Below are positions 55,372-63,520 of a stretch of 64,000 bases of DNA, in pieces. Below the pieces are notes generated by a model. The model did no database searches. It saw only the letters and a program-made list of their open reading frames with translations, and was not told the origin of the DNA. Numbering within the stretch: position 1 is the first letter of the stretch; each line of letters begins with the position of its first letter. This stretch comes from Chitinophaga niabensis (GTDB taxonomy: Bacteria; Bacteroidota; Bacteroidia; Chitinophagales; Chitinophagaceae), in the NCBI GenBank assembly GCA_017849435.1, contig JAFIGY010000002.1, positions 558,001 through 622,000 of the forward strand. Reading direction: 5' to 3'. The position numbers and the translations under genes are program-made.

Positions 55372-56913
55372 ATGGCATTACCAAAAGAACCCAGGCAGAA
55401 GATGATTAACTTCATGTACCTGGTACTAACGGCTATGTTGGCATTGAACGTATCCGCAGAAATATTGAACGCATTTGATATCGTAAATAACTCAATCAAT
55501 ACCTCCAATAATTCAATCGACAGCAAAAACCAGATCACTTATAAGCAGTTTGCTAAATTAATGACTACGGATGCTGCCAAAGTGGGTCCCCTCAATGCAA
55601 AGGCGAACCAGGTAAAAGCCCTGTCCGCCGCTGCCCATACCTATATAGAAGATCTTAAGAAAGAAATCATTACTGAAAGTGGTGGAAGAGACGATAAAGG
55701 TGAGATAAAAGGAAGGGATAATCTGGACGCCGCTACCCGTGTGATGGAGAACCAGAAGAAAGGACCGGCATTACATCAGAAATTAACGGATTTACGCAAC
55801 TCCCTGCTGTCTATCATCGATCCGAAAGACAGGAAGGCTTTTGAAGCCAATCTGCCGCTGAAGGTGGATGAGCCTGACCAGAAAGGAGCTACTACCAGAA
55901 AGAGCTGGACGACCTATCACTTCAACATGGTACCTACCATCGCTGCAGTGACCATCCTGGGTAAGTTCCAGAACGATATTAAGAACTCTGAATCCATGAT
56001 CATCGATAAACTGTTGAAAGAGGTTTCAGAGAACGACTTCGTGTTCGATAAGCTGGACGCGTTCGTGTCACTCAACTCCAAGAACTTTACCGCCGGTCAG
56101 ACCCTCGAGGCTACGGTTGTAATGGGAGCATATAACAGTACGGTGAACCCTACCATCGTGATCAATGGTTCACCGGTAACCGCAACCGGCGGTAAGGGCG
56201 TGTATTCCACACCCGTAGGCGCTATCGGTGAGCATTCGATCTCCGGTACGGTTACGTTGACCAAACCCAACGGGGAAGTGATCTCCCGGCCGTTCACCGA
56301 ATCTTACAAAGTAGGTGCAACCGCCACTGCGATCTCTGCCGATAAAATGAACGTATTGTATACCGGTCTGCAAAACCCGATCACCATTACGGCGGCCGGC
56401 GTTCCCGCAGAAAAAATACAGGCTTCTATCAGCGGCGGTGGCGGAACGATCAGCAAGAAAGGCGCCGGTGAATTTGTTGTAAGCGTATCACAAACCGGCA
56501 AAGCCGTGATCAGTGTATCCGCAGAAATAGATGGCAAAGTGAAAACGCTGGATTCAAAAGAGTTCCGTGTGAAACAGGTGCCGGATCCGGTGATCATGGT
56601 GGGCTTCAACAAAGGTCCCGGCATGAAATCCGCCGACTTTAAAGCACAGCAGGGTTTGCGCGCCGTACTGGAAGACTTTGTATTCGATGGTGTAAGGTAC
56701 GCTGTAGTAGGCTATCGTATGGGTATTGAGCCTAAAGGCCGCGAATATGTGGAAGGAGACGCTACTTCCGAATACTGGCCTGCAAAAGCGGATATACAGG
56801 CTGCTGTTAAGGCGCTGAAACCCGGTGACCAGGTTTACTTTGATAACATCAGGGTGAAAGGTCCGGATGGCAGAGTACGTTCTATGCAGAACATCAATTT
56901 CAAGATCAATTAA
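55372..56913 (+). CDS. gldM: Gliding motility / T9SS motor protein GldM
   Basis: 513 residues. One N-terminal membrane helix (about 12-30, N-F-M-Y-L-V-L-T-A-M-L-A-L-N-V) contains the region that contacts GldL. The long periplasmic part has a helical domain followed by three beta-sandwich domains (from about residue 225), the last of which reaches the GldKN ring. It opens M-A-L-P-K-E-P-R-Q-K-M-I-N-F-M-Y-L-V, the hallmark of the family. 57 bp after gldL and 23 bp before gldN. Confidence 0.96.
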   Translation: MALPKEPRQKMINFMYLVLTAMLALNVSAEILNAFDIVNNSINTSNNSIDSKNQITYKQFAKLMTTDAAKVGPLNAKANQVKALSAAAHTYIEDLKKEIITESGGRDDKGEIKGRDNLDAATRVMENQKKGPALHQKLTDLRNSLLSIIDPKDRKAFEANLPLKVDEPDQKGATTRKSWTTYHFNMVPTIAAVTILGKFQNDIKNSESMIIDKLLKEVSENDFVFDKLDAFVSLNSKNFTAGQTLEATVVMGAYNSTVNPTIVINGSPVTATGGKGVYSTPVGAIGEHSISGTVTLTKPNGEVISRPFTESYKVGATATAISADKMNVLYTGLQNPITITAAGVPAEKIQASISGGGGTISKKGAGEFVVSVSQTGKAVISVSAEIDGKVKTLDSKEFRVKQVPDPVIMVGFNKGPGMKSADFKAQQGLRAVLEDFVFDGVRYAVVGYRMGIEPKGREYVEGDATSEYWPAKADIQAAVKALKPGDQVYFDNIRVKGPDGRVRSMQNINFKIN

Positions 56914-56936
56914 CGAAACCGATAAATTACTGGGCT

Positions 56937-58007
56937 ATGCGAGCAGTAATATTGAAAAGAATCAGCTGGGGTGCATTTTTGGTAGTGGTATTGGCAGCAT
57001 CTGCCAATGCGCAGTCACGCCGGAGAGGAAGCGGCAATCCTACTACCAATCCGCCTGCTACGAACCCAAGCCAGCCGGCTAACCAGCGGCAGAACGCTCC
57101 GGTAACCAATCCGGCTACCGGTCGCAAGGTAAATGTGCCGGCCGCGCCTGCCGTGCAGGATGCCAACACCGCACCAAAGCCGTCTTTACGGCAGGATGGT
57201 GTAGGTACTCCGGTAGATACGCCGCGTAAATCCCTGCGTGTAGACGACGTTTCAGAACGGAACCCGATCCGCGACCGTGTACCCATCGCATATGATTACA
57301 TCCGCGAAGACGACAAGTTCTGGCAAAAAACGCTCTGGCAGGTGATAGACATCCGGGAAAAGATGAACCTTCCCTTCCAGTATAACGTGGAGGACGAGAA
57401 TGGCGTTAACCAGCTGCTGATCAATATTCTGATCAATTCTATCAAGAACAAGGAAGTAGAAGCTTTCAGCCCTGTTGACGACCGCTTCAGCACACCAATC
57501 TCCTACGCGGAGATCATGACCAAGCTGACCGGTGAAGTAAGGCAGGTGAGAAGCGTAGACCCCGTAACCGGTGAAGAAAAGATGGTGGAAACAAGGGATG
57601 ATTTCAACCCCGAAACCGTTAAGCAATATAAGATCAAGGAAGTTTGGGTATTTGATAAAGAAGCCTCCGCATTGAAAGTGCGCATCCTGGGGATCGCTCC
57701 CATGGTATCGCGTATGAACGATGATGGTACTTTCCGTGCCGCCGTTCCTTTGTTCTGGCTGTATTACCCGGACCTGCGCCCTGTTCTGGCCAAGTACGAT
57801 GTGTATAACCAGAGCAACGATGCCGCCACCATGACCTGGGAAGACCTTTTTGAAATGCGTTTCTTCTCCAGCTTTGTGGTAAAAGAAAAGAATGCATTTA
57901 ACCGCGAGATCAAAGATTACATCAAAGACGGCGTAATGCGCCTGCTGGAAGGTCAATCCATGAAAGACAAGATCTTTAACAAGGAACAAGACCTCTGGCA
58001 GTATTGA
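56937..58007 (+). CDS. gldN: Gliding motility / T9SS protein GldN
   Basis: 356 residues. Signal peptide to about A25 (S-A-N-A-Q), then a Pro/Asn/Thr-rich low-complexity stretch (about 30-95) before the conserved GldN core: R-I-D-I-R-E-K-M-N-L-P-like (Q-V-I-D-I-R-E-K-M-N-L-P), P-L-F-W-L-Y-Y-P-D-L-R and M-R-F-F-S-S-F-V-V-K. It partners GldK in the periplasmic ring. The proline-rich linker may span peptidoglycan. Last gene of the cluster, with a strong terminator 39 bp downstream. Confidence 0.95.
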   Translation: MRAVILKRISWGAFLVVVLAASANAQSRRRGSGNPTTNPPATNPSQPANQRQNAPVTNPATGRKVNVPAAPAVQDANTAPKPSLRQDGVGTPVDTPRKSLRVDDVSERNPIRDRVPIAYDYIREDDKFWQKTLWQVIDIREKMNLPFQYNVEDENGVNQLLINILINSIKNKEVEAFSPVDDRFSTPISYAEIMTKLTGEVRQVRSVDPVTGEEKMVETRDDFNPETVKQYKIKEVWVFDKEASALKVRILGIAPMVSRMNDDGTFRAAVPLFWLYYPDLRPVLAKYDVYNQSNDAATMTWEDLFEMRFFSSFVVKEKNAFNREIKDYIKDGVMRLLEGQSMKDKIFNKEQDLWQY

Positions 58008-58045
58008 TCTGCTGACAACGCTCAAATCCTGAGAACAATAATGAA

Positions 58046-58080
58046 AAAACCGCCTCCATTATCCGGAGGCGGTTTTTTTT
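58046..58080 (+). terminator. Rho-independent terminator after gldN
   Basis: AAAACCGCCTCC pairs with GGAGGCGGTTTT (58065-58076) across a 7-nt loop, followed by a T-tract. It ends the gldKLMN operon. Confidence 0.93.
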
Positions 58081-58098
58081 ATGATATATTGCAACCAT

Positions 58099-58671
58099 AT
58101 GCAGGCCCTCCGTTCCGCCATACAAGCCCTGATCCCGCTTCCTGAGAAGGAATGGGAAGCCCTCGCCGCCTGCTGGCATCCCGTGCAATACAAGCGGAAA
58201 ACAGTGCTCACGGCGGCAGGAGATACAGAACGATATGTCTATTTTGTACTTGATGGGGTGCAAAGAGCTTTTTGTTTAGGAGAAGATCAGAAGGAGGCCA
58301 CGCTTGTTTTTTCTTATACCGGTTCCTTCTCGGGTATCATTGATTCTTTTTTCCTGCAGCAACCATCCCGCTATTACCTGGAAACCCTTACCCAAAGCTC
58401 TTTTCTGCGGATGTCTTTTGCTGATACGGAACGGCTGATGCAGGAATTTCCGCTGATCGCGAAGTGGATCCACATCAGCCTGGTACACGCGATGGAAGGC
58501 ATCATGGAACGACATATTGAAGCCCTCACCCTGAACGCTGAACAGAAATTCCGCCGCCTCCTCACCCGCAGCCCCCATGTATTGCAACTCATTCCCCACA
58601 AATACCTGGCATCCTACCTCGGCCTCGATCCGGCTACATTCAGCAAGCTGCTGGGAGGGGTACGGCTGTAA
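58099..58671 (+). CDS. Crp/Fnr-family transcriptional regulator
   Basis: 190 residues. An N-terminal cyclic-nucleotide-binding fold (beta strands around G-D-T-E-R-Y-V-Y-F-V-L-D-G-V-Q and F-S-Y-T-G-S-F-S-G) is joined by a long helix to a short C-terminal helix-turn-helix (Y-L-A-S-Y-L-G-L-D-P-A-T-F-S-K-L-L). No Cys cluster of the FNR type. The phosphate-binding cassette is not convincing, so the ligand is unknown. An alternative ATG at 58081 sits in the terminator T-tail and is less likely. Confidence 0.85.
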   Translation: MQALRSAIQALIPLPEKEWEALAACWHPVQYKRKTVLTAAGDTERYVYFVLDGVQRAFCLGEDQKEATLVFSYTGSFSGIIDSFFLQQPSRYYLETLTQSSFLRMSFADTERLMQEFPLIAKWIHISLVHAMEGIMERHIEALTLNAEQKFRRLLTRSPHVLQLIPHKYLASYLGLDPATFSKLLGGVRL

Positions 58672-58734
58672 AATAAGCAACAGATGAAAAGGTAAATCTT
58701 TGTCTGCACCAAGATTTTCGAAAGCAGGTGCACA

Positions 58735-58742
58735 TAGCTTTG
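58735..58742 (+). promoter_or_regulatory. -7 promoter box for the DinB-family gene
   Basis: TAGCTTTG matches TAnnTTTG and lies 22 bp before the ATG. Confidence 0.55.
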
Positions 58743-58764
58743 CGGTATATTTAAATCCATCAAC

Positions 58765-59379
58765 ATGCCTGTTTTCGATAGTAAAATACTCCTGCAAGAC
58801 CTTGCCGGCGACGTGCACAGATTGCTCCACACAGTAAAAACACAGCTGGCTTCACAGCCTGTTTCCGTATTGCAGCAGGAACCCGCTCCCGGTAAATGGA
58901 GTGCGGTGCAATGCCTGGATCATCTCAACGGATACGGACAATTTTATATTCCCCGTCTCGAAGCCGCTATTGCCAAAGGTGAACAACAGCAATGGCATGC
59001 AAGAGGTACATTTCGCAGCGGCTGGTTCGGGAACTATTTTACGAATCTCATGAAACCTAGGGAGGACGGGGCTTTGCGCAGCAGAATGAAAGCGCCGGCC
59101 GGTCATCGTCCGCCCCCTCACCCCAACGCCCCCTCTACACTTGCCACATTCATCCAACAACAGGAACAACTCCTGCAACTCCTCCAACGCGCGGAAAAAA
59201 CAGATATCGCCAGGCTCCGCGTGCCCACGTCCCTCACCAGCCTCCTGAAGCTCTCCGTCGGCGACACTTTCCGTTTTCTCATCGCGCATGAACAACGACA
59301 CATACTGCAGGCCCTCCGCGCACTGCTCGCTGTAAACGGCAACCAGCATACTGCGGTGTCGATGCAGTTCATTTTGTAA
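58765..59379 (+). CDS. DinB superfamily (DinB_2) protein
   Basis: 204 residues predicted as a four-helix DinB-like bundle. Signature: G-K-W-S-A-V-Q-C-L-D-H-L-N near residue 43 (first metal His) and F-L-I-A-H-E-Q-R-H near 172 (two His). These fit the H-x-x-x-H metal site of the DinB/YfiT group, which includes thiol-dependent enzymes; the reaction here is unknown. The sequence between (P-P-P-H-P-N-A-P-S) is a proline-rich loop. Own promoter, single gene. Confidence 0.85.
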   Translation: MPVFDSKILLQDLAGDVHRLLHTVKTQLASQPVSVLQQEPAPGKWSAVQCLDHLNGYGQFYIPRLEAAIAKGEQQQWHARGTFRSGWFGNYFTNLMKPREDGALRSRMKAPAGHRPPPHPNAPSTLATFIQQQEQLLQLLQRAEKTDIARLRVPTSLTSLLKLSVGDTFRFLIAHEQRHILQALRALLAVNGNQHTAVSMQFIL

Positions 59380-59622
59380 ACGCTTCGTTAATAATTGCTG
59401 TTAAGGGAGAAAGGCCCTGGAAATCAATGTGGACGGCACTTTGGTGCCAACTGCTATTTTGTGGCGATAACAAATACTTAACAACTGGAAGGCCATCGGA
59501 GTACTATTTTAGTAATGCAAACAGAATGTGATGCGAATGCACATGATCATAGTAGAAGAACCCTCCGGCGTGTCCGGAATTTCAAAATAAATCTGTGTCT
59601 TTTAATGGTTAACTTGGGGAAA

Positions 59623-59648
59623 AGAGCCTGGTTCTCAAACCGGGCTCT
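59623..59648 (-). terminator. Hairpin terminator downstream of uvrC
   Basis: AGAGCCTGGTT and AACCGGGCTCT form an 11-bp stem with one wobble and a 4-nt loop; on the minus strand it follows the uvrC stop at once and ends in TTTT. The rest of the 275-bp gap 59380-59654 holds only a small GGCAC-TTT-GGTGCC hairpin near 59435 and a 19-codon ORF that I do not believe. Confidence 0.75.
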
Positions 59649-59654
59649 CTCATT

Positions 59655-61469
59655 TTAGTTTTGTTCCGCCTCATGAAAATGATCCCAGATCAGTTGTGCT
59701 TTCTTCTGCCCCACTTCTTTCACCAGGTCTTCCAACGGCAATAGTTTGATTTTGCTGACGGAGCGGAATGTTTTTAACAACTGTGTAGCCGTATTCGCTC
59801 CGATCCCTTTGATCCCTTCCAGCTCGTTTTTGAACGTTCCCTTGCTTCTTTTCTGCCGGTGGAAGGTGATCCCGAAACGGTGCACTTCATCCCGGACGCG
59901 GCGGATGAGCTTGAGGCTTTCACTGTCATACGGCAGTTTGATGCTCTCGGAATCGCCGGGGAAAAATATCTCTTCCTCATTTTTGGCGAGTCCCACCACC
60001 GTCATGCTGCCGATCAATCCCAGCTTGCGAATACTTTCCATGGCGGCGCCCAGCTGCCCTTTACCGCCGTCTATGATAACCAGCTGGGGCAATGGCTGCT
60101 GTTCGTTCAAAAGGCGGTTATAGCGGCGGAAAACAACCTCCGTCATGGAGGCGAAGTCGTTGATGCCCTCTACGGTTTTGATGTTGAAATGCCGGTAATC
60201 TTTTTTGGATGCCACGCCGTCTTTGAACACTACGCAGGCGGATACAGGATAACTTCCCTGGAAGTTGGAGTTATCGAAGCATTCGATATGCACGGGCAGT
60301 TCCGGGAGCTCCAGGTCTGCCTGCAGCTGATAGAGCACTTTCTTCCGCTCTGTATCGCTTTTGCCTTCCAGGTGCAGAATCTTTTTCTTGTGGAGTTCCT
60401 CGCGGAAATAATTCACGTTCTTGAGCGAGAGGTCCAGCAGCTTTTTCTTATCACCGCCTTTGGGAATGGTCTGCGTGACGCCCTCTTCCGGGAATTCCAC
60501 CGCAAAGGGCAGCACGATCTCCTGTGCCCGGCTCTGGAAGGCTTCCCGCAAATAGGCGATGGCGTAGGCCATCACTTCTTCATCCGCTTCTTCGAGCTGC
60601 TTTTCGAGGGTAACGGTTTTTGTATCGGTGATGGTACCGTTGAGCACCCGCAGATAGTTCACATAAGCATGATTGCCATCGCTGAGGATGGAGAATACAT
60701 CGAGGTTACCAACGCGCGAGCTTACGATGGTGGAGCGCGACTGATATGCCTGCAGGCTTTCGATCTTTTTCCGTTCTATCTCTGCTTTCTCGAATTCCAT
60801 ATTCGCGGCATGTTCCTGCATGCGCGCACGGAAGATGTTGAGCACCGGGGAGAGGTTGCCTCGTAGGATCTCTTTTACCTGCTGTAATGCATCCTTGTAA
60901 TCTTCTTCCGTTTGCAATCCTTCACAGGGGCCTTTGCAATTGCCGAGATGATATTCGAGGCATACCTTGAATTTGCCTTTCCGGATATTCTGTTCTGTAA
61001 GGTTGAGCGTGCAGGTACGCAGGGGAATGTTGTTCCGGATCAGCTCCAGCATTTCCCGCACGCGGCCAACGGAAGTGAAGGGGCCGAGGTATTCCGAGCC
61101 ATCGCGGATGATCCGGCGGGTGAGGAATACGCGGGGGAAAGGTTCATGCTTGATGATGATGAAAGGATAAGATTTATCGTCTTTCAGGTTGATGTTGAAA
61201 CGCGGCTGGAATTGCTTGATCAGCGAATTTTCCAGTAAAAAGGCATCCTGCTCTGAATCCACGATGGTAAACTCGATATGATGGATGCTTTCTACCAGTC
61301 GCCGCGTCTTGTAATTATCATGATGTTTTACGAAGTAGGAGCTGACGCGTTTACGCAGACTTTTGGCCTTGCCGATGTACAGCAATTCCCCGTCTTCCCC
61401 GAAGTATTTGTAGATGCCCGCCTGTATGGGCAATGTATGCGCTATCTGCTGAAACTCTGCTGCTGTCAT
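59655..61469 (-). CDS. uvrC: Excinuclease ABC subunit C
   Basis: 604 residues. GIY-YIG nuclease domain (about 15-95: A-G-I-Y-K-Y-F and L-L-Y-I-G-K-A-K-S-L-R-K-R-V-S-S-Y-F), UVR domain (M-E-F-E-K-A-E-I-E-R-K-K), C-terminal RNase H-like nuclease (V-I-I-D-G-G-K-G-Q-L), and tandem helix-hairpin-helix (G-I-K-G-I-G-A-N-T-A). It makes both incisions in nucleotide excision repair. Upstream partner: a lipoprotein gene that overlaps it by 4 bp. Confidence 0.97.
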   Translation of the reverse strand: MTAAEFQQIAHTLPIQAGIYKYFGEDGELLYIGKAKSLRKRVSSYFVKHHDNYKTRRLVESIHHIEFTIVDSEQDAFLLENSLIKQFQPRFNINLKDDKSYPFIIIKHEPFPRVFLTRRIIRDGSEYLGPFTSVGRVREMLELIRNNIPLRTCTLNLTEQNIRKGKFKVCLEYHLGNCKGPCEGLQTEEDYKDALQQVKEILRGNLSPVLNIFRARMQEHAANMEFEKAEIERKKIESLQAYQSRSTIVSSRVGNLDVFSILSDGNHAYVNYLRVLNGTITDTKTVTLEKQLEEADEEVMAYAIAYLREAFQSRAQEIVLPFAVEFPEEGVTQTIPKGGDKKKLLDLSLKNVNYFREELHKKKILHLEGKSDTERKKVLYQLQADLELPELPVHIECFDNSNFQGSYPVSACVVFKDGVASKKDYRHFNIKTVEGINDFASMTEVVFRRYNRLLNEQQPLPQLVIIDGGKGQLGAAMESIRKLGLIGSMTVVGLAKNEEEIFFPGDSESIKLPYDSESLKLIRRVRDEVHRFGITFHRQKRSKGTFKNELEGIKGIGANTATQLLKTFRSVSKIKLLPLEDLVKEVGQKKAQLIWDHFHEAEQN

Positions 61470-62035
61470 ATCTTGTCAGTTAACGGGTGGAAAAGCGTGA
61501 GCACTTCCAGGCTTTCCGGTTTCATGAAGATGATCTTCTGGAAAGTGTGGACCCGTAGTTGTTTGTTACGTTCATAAACAACTTCCTGCCTGAACTCGTA
61601 CATGAGGTTGGTAGTGAAGGTGGTGGCCTGCGCGGACCTGATCCTGCCCTGCCGGTCCACATCGAGGATCAGTTGGTAAGGATGCGTTTGTTTGCCTTTG
61701 GAACGGAAGATGAAGGTGGTGTCCATCCTGAACTGGTCCGCGATGGTATCCCTGTTGTACGCGTCTGCTAAGGAAGGTTTGCTGATGTCCGCATCCATCA
61801 ACGGCCGGAAAAGAGAAGCCAGTGCGGCGCTGTCCTTTACTTTTACGGAATCGGTCTCCCCGTTGATCCGGACGATCTTGGTAACACCTAGTTGCTGTTC
61901 CTTCAGTTGTGTGATCTCCTCCCAGTGGTAATTATTCAATGTCCGGTAGCCGGAGGCCTTCTGCCCGGCCGCTGGCTGTGGCTCCATTTTGCATCCTGCT
62001 ATAGTGATGACCAGGCAAAAAAGCAATCGTCTCAT
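61466..62035 (-). CDS. Hypothetical lipoprotein upstream of uvrC
   Basis: 189 residues with a short lipoprotein signal (L-L-F-C-L-V-I-T-I-A-G-C; C15). I recognise no domain. The mature part alternates charged and beta-prone segments, ending Y-E-R-N-K-Q-L-R-V-H-T-F-Q-K and K-P-E-S-L-E-V-L-T-L-F. It shares a transcript with uvrC (4-bp overlap), which need not mean a shared role. Its own -7 box is only 5 bp upstream of the ATG. Confidence 0.75.
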   Translation of the reverse strand: MRRLLFCLVITIAGCKMEPQPAAGQKASGYRTLNNYHWEEITQLKEQQLGVTKIVRINGETDSVKVKDSAALASLFRPLMDADISKPSLADAYNRDTIADQFRMDTTFIFRSKGKQTHPYQLILDVDRQGRIRSAQATTFTTNLMYEFRQEVVYERNKQLRVHTFQKIIFMKPESLEVLTLFHPLTDKI

Positions 62036-62040
62036 AGCAG

Positions 62041-62048
62041 CAAATTTA
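62041..62048 (-). promoter_or_regulatory. -7 promoter box for the lipoprotein-uvrC pair
   Basis: Minus strand TAAATTTG matches TAnnTTTG, 5 bp from the ATG at 62035; another predicted leaderless start. Confidence 0.5.
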
Positions 62049-62056
62049 AAGAAATA

Positions 62057-62078
62057 ATGCGCCGTAAAAACGGCGCAT
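62057..62078 (-). repeat. Hairpin between the LVIVD gene and the uvrC operon
   Basis: ATGCGCCGT-AAAA-ACGGCGCAT is a perfect 9-bp inverted repeat. On the minus strand it follows the LVIVD gene and is trailed by the T-rich ATTATTTCTTT, so it may be a weak terminator. Confidence 0.6.
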
Positions 62079-62144
62079 CTGATGCATGAGCAAATCTGTC
62101 GAGAGCACTAAAAACTGGGCCTTACGGCGAATTATTTGAAGCCC

Positions 62145-63404
62145 TTAGGGGCGGCTTACACTGATCTTGCTTAACAGGCGCGGACTGGCCATCGAGCTGT
62201 AATCATACTGGTATACTCCGTCTTTGGCGCTTACCAGCAGGCGGTTCTGGCCTTCGTAAGGGATTACGTCGAATGTTTCCGGGCCTTCAATCAGCTTTGT
62301 GGTAACAATGTTGGCAACATCCGCTGCATTGAGGAAACGTAATCCGAAGGTGCCTTCGCAAATGAAGAGCCTCCCTTTGTCAACGCCCAGTCCGAACGGA
62401 TTCTTCATTTCAACAGTCGTTAGTTTGACCGGGTTGTCCACATTGCTGACGTCAAATACCTGCAACTGGTTGATATTACCGCCGCAGGCGTTTCCGCTCC
62501 GGATCGTCACATAAGCCTTATTCCCTTCCACCACTACCGGATCGCAGGCCCTGAAATGCGTTACGGCAGAACGTCTGGCAGGTTTAGCCGGATCGGCAAT
62601 GTCATAGATGAACATCGCGCTGCGGCTTCCGATGAAGAGATATTTCCCGTAGGGGAAGATCGTTTCAATACCGGATGAGATCGTCTGTTCACCTTTCGGT
62701 ACCGGTACGGCCGGATTGCTGATATCAAATGCCTTTAATGACTGCATATTAACCGTATACAGAAAGTCGTTGACGATAGTGAACCGGGCCATAGACCCGC
62801 CTTTGCCGACGGCACTTTTCGAACCGCCGCTATTACTGTACAGCGCGGCATCATATACCAGGCCGGGACCTGTTTCGCAATCGCAGGAGTAAGTAGTGTC
62901 CCTTGCTGTATAGCCAACGATCACGCTGTCCGGCGTTTTGTACCTGCCCATGATCAGCCCTTCCTCATTTACCGGGAAGTTGAGTACCGCAGGCAATTGC
63001 TTCATGAGCGTGATATTCCGAGGGTCGCTGATGTCATATACGGCCAGATCAGCAAACCCGTCCGCATACAGCGTATTTCCCTTTATCGCCATATCCCTGT
63101 TCCCTACCAGCCGGAGGAAAGAGATATTCCGCGGCGCGGCGGGATCGCTGTTGTCAATGATGTGGATCCCTGAATCCGGTGCATTCACAAAAATGTACTG
63201 ATCCTTGATGTATATCTTTCCTGTCTGATGAATATCTCTCGGCTTCTCCATTTTCATCGTGGCCCAGTAATCATTCACTGTCATGAAAACAGGCGTGTAG
63301 ATCTTTCTTGTCACGGTTCTGTGGCATTTGTCTTTCAGGCAACCACTCAACGTCCACGCACATAGTAAGGCCACAACAACGAGGAATTTAGTAGAATTAC
63401 GCAT
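62145..63404 (-). CDS. LVIVD-repeat lipoprotein
   Basis: 419 residues. Lipobox L-S-G-C (C22). It contains repeated beta-propeller-like units of about 45 residues with the D-I-S-N/D-P motif (V-Y-D-I-S-D-P, A-F-D-I-S-N-P-A-V-P, I-Y-D-I-A-D-P-A-K-P, V-F-D-V-S-N-V), as in the LVIVD repeat family. Predicted to be an outer-membrane or surface lipoprotein. Ligand unknown. An unusual cysteine cluster (S-C-D-C-E-T) lies between repeats. Monocistronic, between gpmI and the uvrC operon. Confidence 0.88.
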   Translation of the reverse strand: MRNSTKFLVVVALLCAWTLSGCLKDKCHRTVTRKIYTPVFMTVNDYWATMKMEKPRDIHQTGKIYIKDQYIFVNAPDSGIHIIDNSDPAAPRNISFLRLVGNRDMAIKGNTLYADGFADLAVYDISDPRNITLMKQLPAVLNFPVNEEGLIMGRYKTPDSVIVGYTARDTTYSCDCETGPGLVYDAALYSNSGGSKSAVGKGGSMARFTIVNDFLYTVNMQSLKAFDISNPAVPVPKGEQTISSGIETIFPYGKYLFIGSRSAMFIYDIADPAKPARRSAVTHFRACDPVVVEGNKAYVTIRSGNACGGNINQLQVFDVSNVDNPVKLTTVEMKNPFGLGVDKGRLFICEGTFGLRFLNAADVANIVTTKLIEGPETFDVIPYEGQNRLLVSAKDGVYQYDYSSMASPRLLSKISVSRP

Positions 63405-63467
63405 AGGGGAACAGTTTGACCTGTTAAACGGAGGGGCTGAAATAAAAGTTACAGGGGGGCGAAAAAT

Positions 63468-63497
63468 AAAGAGGCCGCCTTATTAAGACAGCCTCTT
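63468..63497 (-). terminator. Terminator after gpmI
   Basis: On the minus strand AAGAGGC (63491-63497) pairs with GCCTCTTT (63468-63475), followed by the T-rich ATTTTTC. Confidence 0.75.
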
Positions 63498-63520
63498 CGT
63501 ATGGTTGAATTTCGTAAAGC

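Noticed and set aside
59531-59590. 19-residue ORF in the gap between the DinB-family gene and uvrC
   Set aside because: No promoter, no composition bias and no recognisable family; likely chance.
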